Part shown: one piece after another, positions 35,595 through 43,826 of the stretch
How the letters are laid out: each line of letters opens with the position of its first letter
How positions within the stretch are numbered: the stretch's first letter is position 1
DNA from: Muricauda sp. SCSIO 64092
Lineage (GTDB): Bacteria > Bacteroidota > Bacteroidia > Flavobacteriales > Flavobacteriaceae
Direction of reading: 5' to 3'
Length of the DNA stretch: 64,000 nt
Assembly (NCBI RefSeq): GCF_023016285.1
Contig: NZ_CP095413.1
Location: 2,232,001-2,296,000 of the forward strand
Translations under genes and position numbers: made by a program
The notes under the pieces: generated by a model
Databases searched by the model: none
What the model saw: the letters and a program-made list of their open reading frames with translations, nothing else
What the model was told of the DNA's origin: nothing

Positions 35595-36296
35595 TCAATT
35601 CTTCTGCAGAACCGTTCGTTGTTCAATTCGCTTCTCATAGTGCCGTCCCCGGAAAATCCGCTGCACAAAAATTCCTGGAATGTGAATTTCATTGGGGTCC
35701 AAACTTCCGGCAGGGAGCAACTCCTCAACTTCGGCCACTGTTATCCTGGCGGCCCCACACATACAGGGGTTAAAATTTCTGGCCGTCCCTTTAAAAATTA
35801 AATTTCCGGCTTCATCGCCTTTCCACGCTTTCACGAAGGCAAAATCTGCTTTGAAAGCCTCCTCCAACACGTACATTTTACCATTGAACTCACGGGTTTC
35901 CTTTCCATCGGCCACTTCTGTTCCATAACCCGCCGGGGTATAAAAGGCCGGAAACCCTGCTTGGGCGGCCCTGCATTTTTCCGCCAAGGTTCCCTGCGGC
36001 GTCAATTCCACTTCCAACTCCCCGGAAAGCATCTGCCGTTCAAACTCATCATTTTCCCCTACATAGGAAGAGATCATTTTTTTAATTTGATGCTGTTGTA
36101 ACAGCAATCCCAGTCCAAAATCATCCACCCCCGCATTGTTCGAAATACAGGTAATATCCGTAATTCCCAACCGTACCAATTCCGAAATCGCATTTTCGGG
36201 AATCCCGCAAAGTCCAAATCCCCCAAGCATAAAAGTCATCCCGTCCTGTACTCCCTTTAAGGCTTCCTGAACCCCTGAAACGGTTTTTTTTATCAT
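35595..36296 (-). CDS. scoA: 3-oxoacid CoA-transferase subunit A
   Basis: A 233-residue subunit [49 protein letters not shown] (family N-terminal region), [10 protein letters not shown] and [30 protein letters not shown] are all typical. The segment [29 protein letters not shown] is where most relatives read NPMMA; the C-M-C variant is seen in several Bacteroidota. It pairs with scoB at 34537. The stop at 35595 lies 12 bases before the four-helix-bundle start. Confidence 0.92.
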   Translation of the reverse strand: MIKKTVSGVQEALKGVQDGMTFMLGGFGLCGIPENAISELVRLGITDITCISNNAGVDDFGLGLLLQQHQIKKMISSYVGENDEFERQMLSGELEVELTPQGTLAEKCRAAQAGFPAFYTPAGYGTEVADGKETREFNGKMYVLEEAFKADFAFVKAWKGDEAGNLIFKGTARNFNPCMCGAARITVAEVEELLPAGSLDPNEIHIPGIFVQRIFRGRHYEKRIEQRTVLQKN

Positions 36297-36364
36297 AAAA
36301 AGTATATTGCGTTCGTGGCGGGTAAGTTACGAAATATAGCTATGTTGTTGCAACAACAATTTTT

Positions 36365-38689
36365 TTAAAAGTCCAAATCCTCCAAGTCGTCCTCGGTGTC
36401 CGTTTCCTGCTTTTTTTCCTCTAGGATTTTAGTGCAGTCCACATTTATCGACAGCTCCTCCGGCTCTTCAAAAGCTTCCATGGATACGCCCAATTCCTCG
36501 TTTTCGTAATTGGCTTTCATATATAAGGCCCAAATAGGCAGTGCCATTGAGGCTCCCTGACCATAGGCCAGGCCCTTAAAATGGACGGAGCGATTATCCC
36601 CGCCTACCCAGACCCCGGTAACCAGGTTGGGCACCATTCCCATGAACCACCCGTCACTTTGGTTTTGGGTAGTTCCCGTTTTCCCGGCAATGGGGTTTTG
36701 GAATTCATAGGGATACCCCGTAACAATTTCCTTATAAACGGTTTGTTCTTTGGCAAATGTATGGCGTAGCCGTGTTCCCGAACCTCCTTCGGTAACCCCC
36801 TCCATAAGATTCACCATGGTATAGGCCACATCCTTGCTCAGTACATCTTTGGTTCTGGGAACGTACTCGTACAGGACCGTGCCATTTTTATCTTCTATTC
36901 GGGTAATCATTACCGGCTTCACATACACCCCCTGATTGGCAAACGTACCATAGGCACCTACCATTTCATACACATTAAAATCCACCGTTCCCAAAGCAAT
37001 GGATGGTACTTCCAGAATCTCTTTGGTGAATCCCATGTTCTTGGCGATCTCCACCACGGAACCGGGTCCTACTTGATCGATCAATCGCGCAGTAATGGTA
37101 TTGACGGAGTTTGCCAAGGCATTTTTTAAGGTTCGATTTTTCAAGGAATACTTCCCATCTGAATTTTTAGGGCACCACTGCTCCATATTGCCATGCTTCA
37201 GGGGCTCAATACAATATTGGGTGTCCGGAAGCGAATCACAGGGGGAATAGCGTAACTGGTCTATTGCCGCTGCATACACAAAAGGTTTAAAGGTAGAGCC
37301 GGCCTGCCTGGCCCCTTGAATTACATTATCATATTGAAAGTGTTTGTAATCCACACCGCCTACCCAAGCTTTTACATGGCCCGTTTGGGGTTCCATGGAC
37401 ATCATGGCCGTGCGTAAAAAGGTTTTGTAATACCGAATGGAATCCAATGGGGTCATCACCGTATCCTTCTCATAGGAATCACTGTTCCAGTCAAAAACGG
37501 TCATTTCTGCCTTTTCCTTAAAGGAGGCACGTATTTCGTTCTCTGAAAGGCCTTTCCGTTTTGACGCCCTCCAACGTGCGGAGTTTTTCATGGCACGCTC
37601 CATAATATTATCTATCTCAACGTCCTCCAAATCCAGGAAAGGGGTGGTTGGATTACGTTCCGGGGTGTTTTGGACAAAAAATTCGGCTTGCAATCGTTTC
37701 ATATGGGCTTCAACGGCATCTTCCGCGTTTTTTTGCATTCGGGAATCAATGGTAGTGTATACTTTTAGCCCATCAAGGTAAATGTTGTACTTTTCCCCAT
37801 CTGGTTTGGGATTCTCTTTCACCCAATTGTTTAACCAACGCTGTAAGTACATCCTAAAATACGTGGCCAAACCTTCGCGATGCGATTCTGGATTGAAGTT
37901 TAAATCCATTTCCAACTGTTGTAGGGAATCTTTTTCCGTCTCTGAAATGTAATCGTATTTTGCCATCTGTCCCAAAACGGTGTTGCGTCGGTTTTTTACC
38001 AACTCTTCCCTGCGTATTGGATTGTAATAAGACGAGTTCTTTAACATTCCTACCAACATTGCCCCCTCTTCAATTTTTAAATCTTGGGGTTCTTTTCCAA
38101 AATAAATTCGTGCAGCAGAGCGAATACCGTCAGCGTTATAGTGAAAATCATAGATGTTCAAATACATGGCAATGATTTCCTCTTTGGTATAACTTCTCTC
38201 CAACCTGGTAGCAATTACCCATTCTTTGAACTTTTGTTTGATAGCATCAAACTTATTTCTAGACCGCACCCCAACGAAAAGTTGACGGGCCAATTGTTGT
38301 GAAATAGTGCTCGCGCCACCTCTTGTCCCCAAAAAAGCAAAGGCACGAAGGGTACCCCTAGCATCAATACCGGCATGGTCATAATATCTGGCATCCTCAG
38401 TGGCCACCAAAGCATCAACAAGGTGTTTGGGCAATTGTTCAAAACCCACGTCCGTTCTGTTATCATCTAGGTAGAACTTCCCCAAGGTTTCCCCATCCGA
38501 AGAAAGAATTTCCGTGGCAAGGTTGGTCTGTGGGTTTTCCAATCGTTCAAAAGTGGGCATTTCCCCAAAAACACCCCAAGAGGCCAACAAAAAGAGCAGC
38601 ACTGCGGCCAAAATGCCGGTTCCGTAGAGAATCCAGAACCATTTGATAAACTTTTTAAATCCTTTTTTAGGAGCAGCCTTAGTCGCCAT
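36365..38689 (-). CDS. Bifunctional penicillin-binding protein 1A
   Basis: A 774-residue class A PBP that polymerises and cross-links peptidoglycan. A short cytoplasmic basic tail and one transmembrane helix (about 17-37) are followed by the glycosyltransferase domain with catalytic E98 (ATEDARYYDH), GASTISQQLAR and QMAKYDYI. The transpeptidase domain has S465-T-F-K, S-V-N in ANSVNTITAR, and KTGTTQNQSDGWF. The acidic C-terminal tail (TDTEDDLEDLDF) is common in Bacteroidota. The gene shares one base (TAATG) with gldH upstream, forming the ricT-gldH-pbp1A operon. Confidence 0.93.
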   Translation of the reverse strand: MATKAAPKKGFKKFIKWFWILYGTGILAAVLLFLLASWGVFGEMPTFERLENPQTNLATEILSSDGETLGKFYLDDNRTDVGFEQLPKHLVDALVATEDARYYDHAGIDARGTLRAFAFLGTRGGASTISQQLARQLFVGVRSRNKFDAIKQKFKEWVIATRLERSYTKEEIIAMYLNIYDFHYNADGIRSAARIYFGKEPQDLKIEEGAMLVGMLKNSSYYNPIRREELVKNRRNTVLGQMAKYDYISETEKDSLQQLEMDLNFNPESHREGLATYFRMYLQRWLNNWVKENPKPDGEKYNIYLDGLKVYTTIDSRMQKNAEDAVEAHMKRLQAEFFVQNTPERNPTTPFLDLEDVEIDNIMERAMKNSARWRASKRKGLSENEIRASFKEKAEMTVFDWNSDSYEKDTVMTPLDSIRYYKTFLRTAMMSMEPQTGHVKAWVGGVDYKHFQYDNVIQGARQAGSTFKPFVYAAAIDQLRYSPCDSLPDTQYCIEPLKHGNMEQWCPKNSDGKYSLKNRTLKNALANSVNTITARLIDQVGPGSVVEIAKNMGFTKEILEVPSIALGTVDFNVYEMVGAYGTFANQGVYVKPVMITRIEDKNGTVLYEYVPRTKDVLSKDVAYTMVNLMEGVTEGGSGTRLRHTFAKEQTVYKEIVTGYPYEFQNPIAGKTGTTQNQSDGWFMGMVPNLVTGVWVGGDNRSVHFKGLAYGQGASMALPIWALYMKANYENEELGVSMEAFEEPEELSINVDCTKILEEKKQETDTEDDLEDLDF

Positions 38690-39174
38690 TAGTTTTTTAC
38701 TTTTTCAATTTGAATTCCGATATCCGTAATTCCCTCCAAACCATCCACTCCGTCAACTTCCCCGTTCTTTCTCATCGCGTGCGATACATTCACCTTATAT
38801 ACGCCAGAATCCTTAAAATCGATGTTTTCCTTATACCAAAGTTTACTTTCCTTAACGCTTCCCATACCTTTTCCCAGCCATTCCCCAGTGGGCAGGGCCA
38901 TTTCATATTCCAGGGTATCTACTTTGGTATTTCCGTCGGGAGCCTCCAATTCCAATATTAGGAACAGATTGCTGAACTCGTACCGTTGGTCGTTTCGGAC
39001 ATTCAAAAAGATATGGTGCTTGCCAACCGTATCCAGGTCCTTGAATTGGAATTTCACGGTATCCCCTCTTTTCCATATCCCGTTGTTCAATGGTACATAT
39101 TCAGAATATACCAAGCCTTCATTACAGGAGATACAAGCCACAAAAACAACCATTATCCACCAATACCTATGCAT
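38689..39174 (-). CDS. gldH: Gliding motility lipoprotein GldH
   Basis: A 161-residue lipoprotein (lipobox ACISC, C17) needed in Flavobacterium for gliding and for type IX secretion-linked functions. The sequence after the Cys (NEGLVYSEYVPLNNGIWKRGDTVKFQFKD, WLGKGMGSVKESKLWYKE and YKVNVSHAMRKNG) is the GldH pattern as I know it. It sits between ricT, whose stop overlaps its start by 8 bases, and the PBP1A gene. This ricT-gldH neighbourhood is conserved in Flavobacteriaceae. Presence of gldH predicts a gliding or type IX capable organism but does not prove it. Confidence 0.92.
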   Translation of the reverse strand: MHRYWWIMVVFVACISCNEGLVYSEYVPLNNGIWKRGDTVKFQFKDLDTVGKHHIFLNVRNDQRYEFSNLFLILELEAPDGNTKVDTLEYEMALPTGEWLGKGMGSVKESKLWYKENIDFKDSGVYKVNVSHAMRKNGEVDGVDGLEGITDIGIQIEKVKN

Positions 39175-40336
39175 TTCTCACCGAATTGTTTTGGTTCTTT
39201 TTTCGAGGATTTTTGTTTTTGCGTTTTTTGTTCCTTTTTCGTTTGGGGCGATCAAATCGGGTTAAACTATCTTGTCCCACAACATTTTCAAAGGTTACCT
39301 GATCGTCCAGGGCCGTATCTGAAGTGTAGTATTCCAGACTTTCAATTTTTTTGTCCTTTTTGTTGATTTCCAAAATCTCCTGGACCTGTTCCTTTTTAAG
39401 GGCGTGCCAATTGGACGCATCATTTCTGTAGGAGAACCAGAGGGTTTCCTTAAAAATGTCCACTTTTTGGCAGTAGGCCATTCCTTTTTCAGTCTGTAGT
39501 TTACTGTCGGACGAAGGAAAATCCTTTAGGGCTTCCAAATACATGTCCAGCTCATAGTTGAGGCAGCATTTTAATTTGCCGCATTGCCCCGCCAATTTTT
39601 GTGGGTTTAAGGCCAATTGCTGATATCTGGCGGAAGCCGTACTTACCGATCTGAAATCGGTTAGCCAGGTGGAACAACACAATTCCCTGCCACAAGAGCC
39701 TATTCCTCCCAATCTTTGTGCTTCCTGGCGATACCCAATTTGTCGCATCTCAATTCGGATACTAAAGGCTTTGGCCATGTCCTTGATCAACTGTCTAAAA
39801 TCTACCCTGTCCTCTGCGGTATAATAAAATGTGGCCTTGGAACCGTCCCCTTGAAATTCAACGTCACTTAACTTCATTTCCAGCTTTAGGGAAATGGCAA
39901 TTTCCCGGGATCGTTTTTTTATCTCTTCCTCTTTATTCCTGCATTTTTGCCAGATGTCAATATCACGTTGTGTCGCTTTTCGATAGATTCTGGGAAGTCC
40001 TTTGTCCCCATAATCCACTTTTTTACGTTTCATCTGTACCTTGACCAACTCTCCGGTGAGGGTGACAATGCCAACGTCATGGCCAGATTTTGCCTGGGTG
40101 GCCACCACATCACCAATGACAAGTGAAAGCTTGTCCGTATTCCTAAAAAACTCTTTTCTGCTGTTCTTAAATCTTACCTCTACACAGTCAAAAGGGGTTT
40201 GACCATTAGGCAGCGACATATTGGAAAGCCAATCAAAAACGGTAAGCTTATTACAACCATCCGTGCCGCAAGTTCCATTGTTCTTGCAGCCCCGCGGTTG
40301 CCCGTCTTTTCCGTTAGAGCAACTGCTACATCCCAT
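39167..40336 (-). CDS. ricT: PSP1-domain protein RicT
   Basis: A 389-residue cytoplasmic protein. A Cys-rich N terminus (CSSCSN, RGCKNNGTCGTDGC) precedes the PSP1 domain (about 60-250). The domain has VRFKNSRKEFF, KVDYGDKGLPRIYRKATQRDI, and the Cys motifs CGRELCCSTWL and CGKLKCCLNYE, which may hold an iron-sulfur cluster as in the B. subtilis Ric complex. The C-terminal tail is very rich in Lys, Arg and Asn (RKRNKKRKNKN), typical for Bacteroidota copies and suggesting RNA binding. In Bacillus RicT works in RNA processing. A long inverted repeat (40351-40379) sits just before its start codon. Confidence 0.87.
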   Translation of the reverse strand: MGCSSCSNGKDGQPRGCKNNGTCGTDGCNKLTVFDWLSNMSLPNGQTPFDCVEVRFKNSRKEFFRNTDKLSLVIGDVVATQAKSGHDVGIVTLTGELVKVQMKRKKVDYGDKGLPRIYRKATQRDIDIWQKCRNKEEEIKKRSREIAISLKLEMKLSDVEFQGDGSKATFYYTAEDRVDFRQLIKDMAKAFSIRIEMRQIGYRQEAQRLGGIGSCGRELCCSTWLTDFRSVSTASARYQQLALNPQKLAGQCGKLKCCLNYELDMYLEALKDFPSSDSKLQTEKGMAYCQKVDIFKETLWFSYRNDASNWHALKKEQVQEILEINKKDKKIESLEYYTSDTALDDQVTFENVVGQDSLTRFDRPKRKRNKKRKNKNPRKKNQNNSVRNA

Positions 40337-40350
40337 ATAAAATATCTTGA

Positions 40351-40379
40351 ATCAGTGAACGACTTGGCCGTTCATTGAT
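40351..40379. promoter_or_regulatory. Inverted repeat upstream of ricT
   Basis: ATCAGTGAACG (40351-40361) and CGTTCATTGAT (40369-40379) are complementary with one wobble around a 7-base spacer. No T tract follows on either strand, so it is more likely an operator or leader structure of the ricT-gldH-pbp1A operon than a terminator. Confidence 0.6.
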
Positions 40380-40435
40380 TTAGGTTCGTAAATACTAAAA
40401 AGTAAAGATAGCCAAATTTAAGGACTGCCCGGATT

Positions 40436-41467
40436 TCAATTCTTAAACTTCAGAACCCCGGACCTTCCTTTTTTGAAAATTTTGTTGCTGGCATGTTTTC
40501 CTTTACGGAGTTTTTTTTGTTGTTCAAAGGGAAGCGTCACTATTTCCATACACTGCTTGGAGCAACAATGGTTCATTTTTTTGGCGCATTCGTCACATTG
40601 TATAAAAAGAAGGTGGCAGGCCTCGTTGGCACAGTTTACATGGGTATCGCACGGTTTCCCACACTGGTGGCATTGGGCAATGACCTCTTCTGAGATGCGT
40701 TCCCCCCGTCTATGGTCAAAAACAAAGTTCTTCCCCTTGAATTTGTTCTCCAAACCCTTGTTGCGTACCTGACGGGTGTATTCTATGATCCCGCCTTCCA
40801 ATTGGTACACGTTTTTAAAGCCTTTATGTTTATAGTAAGCACTGGCTTTTTCACAACGGATTCCACCTGTACAGTACATGACCAACTTTTTATCCTCTTT
40901 GTGTTCGGCCAATTGTTCTTCTATGATGTCCAAAGAGTCACGGAAGGTATCCACGTCCGGAGTAATGGCTTTTTCAAAATGTCCAATTTCACTCTCATAA
41001 TGGTTGCGCATATCCACCACAATGCTTTCGGGATCTGCAATTAGCTCATTGAACTGTGCTGCATCCACATGAATGCCTTTGTTGATGACATCAAAAGTAT
41101 TATCATCCAGGCCATCGGCAACAATCTTCTTGCGGACCTTTACCTTCAATTTTAAAAAGGACTTATTGTCCTGTTCAATTGCAATGTTCAAACGGACATC
41201 CTTCAAAAAAGTAATGCTATCCAAGTGGGCCTTAAAATCCATGAAATTATCCGCCGGAACGGACAGCTGCGCATTTATCCCCTCTTTGGCCACGTAAATG
41301 CGGCCAAGAACATCCAATTGGTCCCAATGGACAAATAGATGATTCCGAAAAATTCCGGGATTGCCTATGTGTGCATATTTGTAGAAAGAGATGGTAAGGC
41401 GTTCCTTTCCCGCTTCCTCTATAAGTCGCTCCCTTTCTTTTGCACTTAACGTATTGTACAGTTGCAT
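40436..41467 (-). CDS. trhO: tRNA uridine-34 hydroxylase (rhodanese-type)
   Basis: A 343-residue enzyme that oxidises U34 of certain tRNAs to 5-hydroxyuridine. The N-terminal domain has GRIYVAKEGINAQLSV, and the rhodanese domain carries YCTGGIRCEKASAY with the catalytic C199 and C205, and YQLEGGIIEYTRQV. The C terminus adds a zinc-like Cys cluster (CHQCGKPC, CANEAC, CDECAKKMNHCCSKQC). Such an extension occurs in some TrhO proteins; its role is not established. The start is the ATG at 41467. No operon partner is visible. Confidence 0.92.
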   Translation of the reverse strand: MQLYNTLSAKERERLIEEAGKERLTISFYKYAHIGNPGIFRNHLFVHWDQLDVLGRIYVAKEGINAQLSVPADNFMDFKAHLDSITFLKDVRLNIAIEQDNKSFLKLKVKVRKKIVADGLDDNTFDVINKGIHVDAAQFNELIADPESIVVDMRNHYESEIGHFEKAITPDVDTFRDSLDIIEEQLAEHKEDKKLVMYCTGGIRCEKASAYYKHKGFKNVYQLEGGIIEYTRQVRNKGLENKFKGKNFVFDHRRGERISEEVIAQCHQCGKPCDTHVNCANEACHLLFIQCDECAKKMNHCCSKQCMEIVTLPFEQQKKLRKGKHASNKIFKKGRSGVLKFKN

Positions 41468-41530
41468 GCTATACCAATAATTAAGAACTCATTTAGACTT
41501 TTTCAAATGGCTAAAAACGTTGGCAAAGGT

Positions 41531-41566
41531 AATCAAATAAAAAAGGCATCCCTGTTTGGGACGCCT
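41531..41566 (-). terminator. Minus-strand terminator with no clear gene before it
   Basis: AGGCGTCCC and GGGATGCCT (minus strand, 41566-41544) pair with one mismatch around a 5-base loop. TTTTTTATTTG follows. It would end a transcript read leftward from near recA, not trhO. Confidence 0.65.
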
Positions 41567-41740
41567 ACGACCAATACCATTTTCCCTTTCATGTTTGCTT
41601 TCCAAATGGCAGTTCGCTAAATGGTCCGCCATCCAAGAATTATTTGAATTAGTCATAGTTAAGAGTATACAAATCCAAAAAGGTTGCGTGTATCCAATTA
41701 AATAGACAATAAGTGGTATTTTAGTCATCTAATTTTAGAG
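41567..41740 (-). other. Possible short transcript (small RNA or small peptide) divergent from recA
   Basis: A terminator at 41531-41566 implies a short leftward transcript starting between it and recA. An ATG at 41656 opens 55 codons (MTNSNNSWMADHLANCH), but this frame runs through the terminator hairpin to 41489, so a protein is doubtful. A small RNA or a leaderless peptide are the alternatives. No family was recognised. Confidence 0.3.
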
Positions 41741-41743
41741 AAC

Positions 41744-42751
41744 ATGAGCAACGAAAAAGAAGCCAAACTCAAAGCGTTAAAACTTACCCTGGACAAACTT
41801 GACAAAACCTATGGCAAAGGCGCCGTAATGAAGATGGGGGACCATGTCATTGAAGATGTCGAGGTCATTTCTTCGGGCTCCCTGGGATTGGACCTCGCCC
41901 TGGGGGTTGGGGGATATCCCAAAGGGCGTGTCATTGAAATATACGGTCCGGAGTCCTCTGGTAAGACCACCTTAACGTTACATGCCATAGCCGAAGCCCA
42001 AAAGGCAGGAGGTATTGCGGCCTTTATTGATGCGGAACATGCTTTTGATCGTTTTTATGCCCAAAAACTAGGGGTGGATATTGATAACCTTATCATCTCC
42101 CAACCCGATCATGGGGAACAGGCCTTGGAAATTGCGGACAACCTCATCCGTTCCGGCGCCATAGACATCGTTATTATCGATTCCGTAGCCGCATTGACAC
42201 CAAAAAGTGAGATTGAAGGGGAAATGGGGGACTCCAAAGTAGGCTTGCATGCCCGCCTGATGTCACAAGCATTGCGAAAACTGACATCTACCATTAGTAA
42301 GACCCATTGTACCGTGGTCTTCATCAACCAACTACGGGAAAAAATAGGGGTCATGTTTGGCAATCCCGAGACCACTACCGGTGGAAACGCCCTTAAGTTC
42401 TATGCTTCGGTGAGACTTGATATCCGGAGGTCCACGCAAATCAAAAGCACGGATGGGGAAGTACAGGGGAATAAAACCCGGGTCAAAGTAGTCAAGAACA
42501 AAGTAGCTCCTCCCTTTAAAACTGCTGAATTTGATATTATGTACGGTGAAGGGATTTCAAAAGTTGGTGAAATCCTGGATCTTGGTGTTTCCTACGAAAT
42601 CATTAAAAAAAGTGGTTCATGGTTCAGCTATGGGGACACCAAACTAGGGCAGGGAAGGGATGCTGTCAAAGGTCTTTTGGATGACAATCCAGAGTTGTCC
42701 GAAGAACTGGAAGGGAAAATTAAGGAGGCCATTGCCGTCTTAAAGGAATAA
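41744..42751 (+). CDS. recA: Recombinase RecA
   Basis: A 335-residue recombinase for homologous repair and SOS coprotease. Walker [10 protein letters not shown] is at 68-76. [17 protein letters not shown] (Walker B) follows, and [35 protein letters not shown] forms loop L2 and the adjacent strand. The N terminus [29 protein letters not shown] is typical. Length is normal, and the C-terminal acidic tail is short. No LexA-type box was recognised upstream; the promoter was not clearly identified. An AT-rich hairpin around 42808-42835 could be its terminator. Confidence 0.98.
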   Translation: MSNEKEAKLKALKLTLDKLDKTYGKGAVMKMGDHVIEDVEVISSGSLGLDLALGVGGYPKGRVIEIYGPESSGKTTLTLHAIAEAQKAGGIAAFIDAEHAFDRFYAQKLGVDIDNLIISQPDHGEQALEIADNLIRSGAIDIVIIDSVAALTPKSEIEGEMGDSKVGLHARLMSQALRKLTSTISKTHCTVVFINQLREKIGVMFGNPETTTGGNALKFYASVRLDIRRSTQIKSTDGEVQGNKTRVKVVKNKVAPPFKTAEFDIMYGEGISKVGEILDLGVSYEIIKKSGSWFSYGDTKLGQGRDAVKGLLDDNPELSEELEGKIKEAIAVLKE

Positions 42752-42837
42752 CCTACCTTCTTTGCTGATTTTAAGACCGCACATAAACACGCAACCTAAG
42801 CGTTATAGTAGCATCTTAATTAAGCTATTATAGTTTT

Positions 42838-43260
42838 ATGAAGAAGGTTTTTGCGGTAGTATTGGTGGCATTGTGTGGTCTGTTTATCGTTGGCTGCGAA
42901 TTGGATTCTGGAGAAAATTTTCATTTTGTATCATTGGAAGTTACCAATGTTGCTGTTCCAGAGCATTTTGTGTTCAATCAATCCCACACCATTGAAGTTA
43001 CCTTTTCCAGGCCGGACAATTGTACCTTTTTTCAAGGTTTTGATGTGTCTCCCGAAATGGATGGGGTGTGGACCATTGTGGCCGTTGGATCCGTACTTGT
43101 GGGTGAGGATTGTTCCCTATCGGACGAAAGCCTAAGGGGAAATCTGACCGTAAACGCCATTCGGACAGCATCCTATACCCTTAGGTTTTATGCAGGAGAG
43201 GATTCTGATGGAAAAGCAACGTACCTGGAATATGAAGTTCCCGTAATAGAGGAAAATTAA
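42838..43260 (+). CDS. Hypothetical lipoprotein upstream of the ECF sigma gene
   Basis: A 140-residue lipoprotein (lipobox FIVGC, C20) followed by ELDSGENF. The mature part is beta-rich (HFVSLEVTNVAVPEHFVFNQSHTIEVTFSRPDNCTF, YTLRFYAGEDSDGKATYLEYEVPV), perhaps one Ig-like domain with three Cys. It resembles a common Bacteroidota lipoprotein type with a partly conserved FHFV-L-V start but is otherwise unrecognised. It lies 25 bases before the ECF sigma factor, so it may be part of the same stress-response operon. Confidence 0.6.
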   Translation: MKKVFAVVLVALCGLFIVGCELDSGENFHFVSLEVTNVAVPEHFVFNQSHTIEVTFSRPDNCTFFQGFDVSPEMDGVWTIVAVGSVLVGEDCSLSDESLRGNLTVNAIRTASYTLRFYAGEDSDGKATYLEYEVPVIEEN

Positions 43261-43285
43261 CTAAAAAAGCAAACTAACCAATATC

Positions 43286-43816
43286 TTGAGTCTGGACGAA
43301 CTCATAAAACGCTGTAAAGAGCAGAATAGAATGGCACAAGAAGAATTATACCGAAAGTATTCCGGTGTTCTTTTTGGAATGTGCCTAAAATATTCGAGAA
43401 ACCGAACGGAGGCCGAAGATAACTTGCATGATAGTTTTATGGTCATTTTTGATAAAATCGGGCAGTACAACCACAAAGGTTCTTTTGAAGGATGGATGAA
43501 ACGCATAACCATAAACACCGTACTTCAAAAGTATAGAAAGGAGAAGTATTTGGACGTGGTGACGGATAATATTACGGAAGAGGTGGAACTGGAGAATGAA
43601 GGTATGAACATAAGTCTGTCCACATTATTGAGCTACATACAGGAGTTGCCCAATAAGTATCGGATGACTTTTAACCTTTATGTCCTGGACGGGTATTCCC
43701 ATAAAGAAATCAGTGAACTCTTGGGTACATCCACTGGGACATCTAAATCCAACCTGGCCAGGGCAAGAATAATCTTGAAGGAAAAAATTGAAAAAGAAAA
43801 TATAAATATTGCTTAA
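43286..43816 (+). CDS. ECF sigma factor
   Basis: A 176-residue sigma factor, starting at TTG 43286 since no ATG lies close by. Region 2 includes AQEELYRKYSGVLFGMCLKYSRNRTEAEDNLHDSFMVIFDKIGQYNHKGSFEGWMKRITINTVLQKYRK. Region 4 includes LQELPNKYRMTFNLYVLDGYSHKEISELLGTSTGTSKSNLARARIILKEKI. Both regions are complete. The next gene starts 10 bases later, and its N terminus resembles an anti-sigma domain. Target promoters are not predictable from the window. Confidence 0.9.
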   Translation: MSLDELIKRCKEQNRMAQEELYRKYSGVLFGMCLKYSRNRTEAEDNLHDSFMVIFDKIGQYNHKGSFEGWMKRITINTVLQKYRKEKYLDVVTDNITEEVELENEGMNISLSTLLSYIQELPNKYRMTFNLYVLDGYSHKEISELLGTSTGTSKSNLARARIILKEKIEKENINIA

Positions 43817-43826
43817 CCTAGCACAG

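Noticed and set aside
41489..41656. 55-codon minus-strand ORF near recA called as a protein
   Set aside because: The frame runs through a terminator hairpin and T run, so a full-length product is unlikely; kept only as a possible short transcript.
42808..42835. AT-rich TATAGTAGC...GCTATTATA hairpin after recA
   Set aside because: Stem is weak and AT-only apart from a few pairs, and the T run is short; listed only as a possible terminator in the recA entry.
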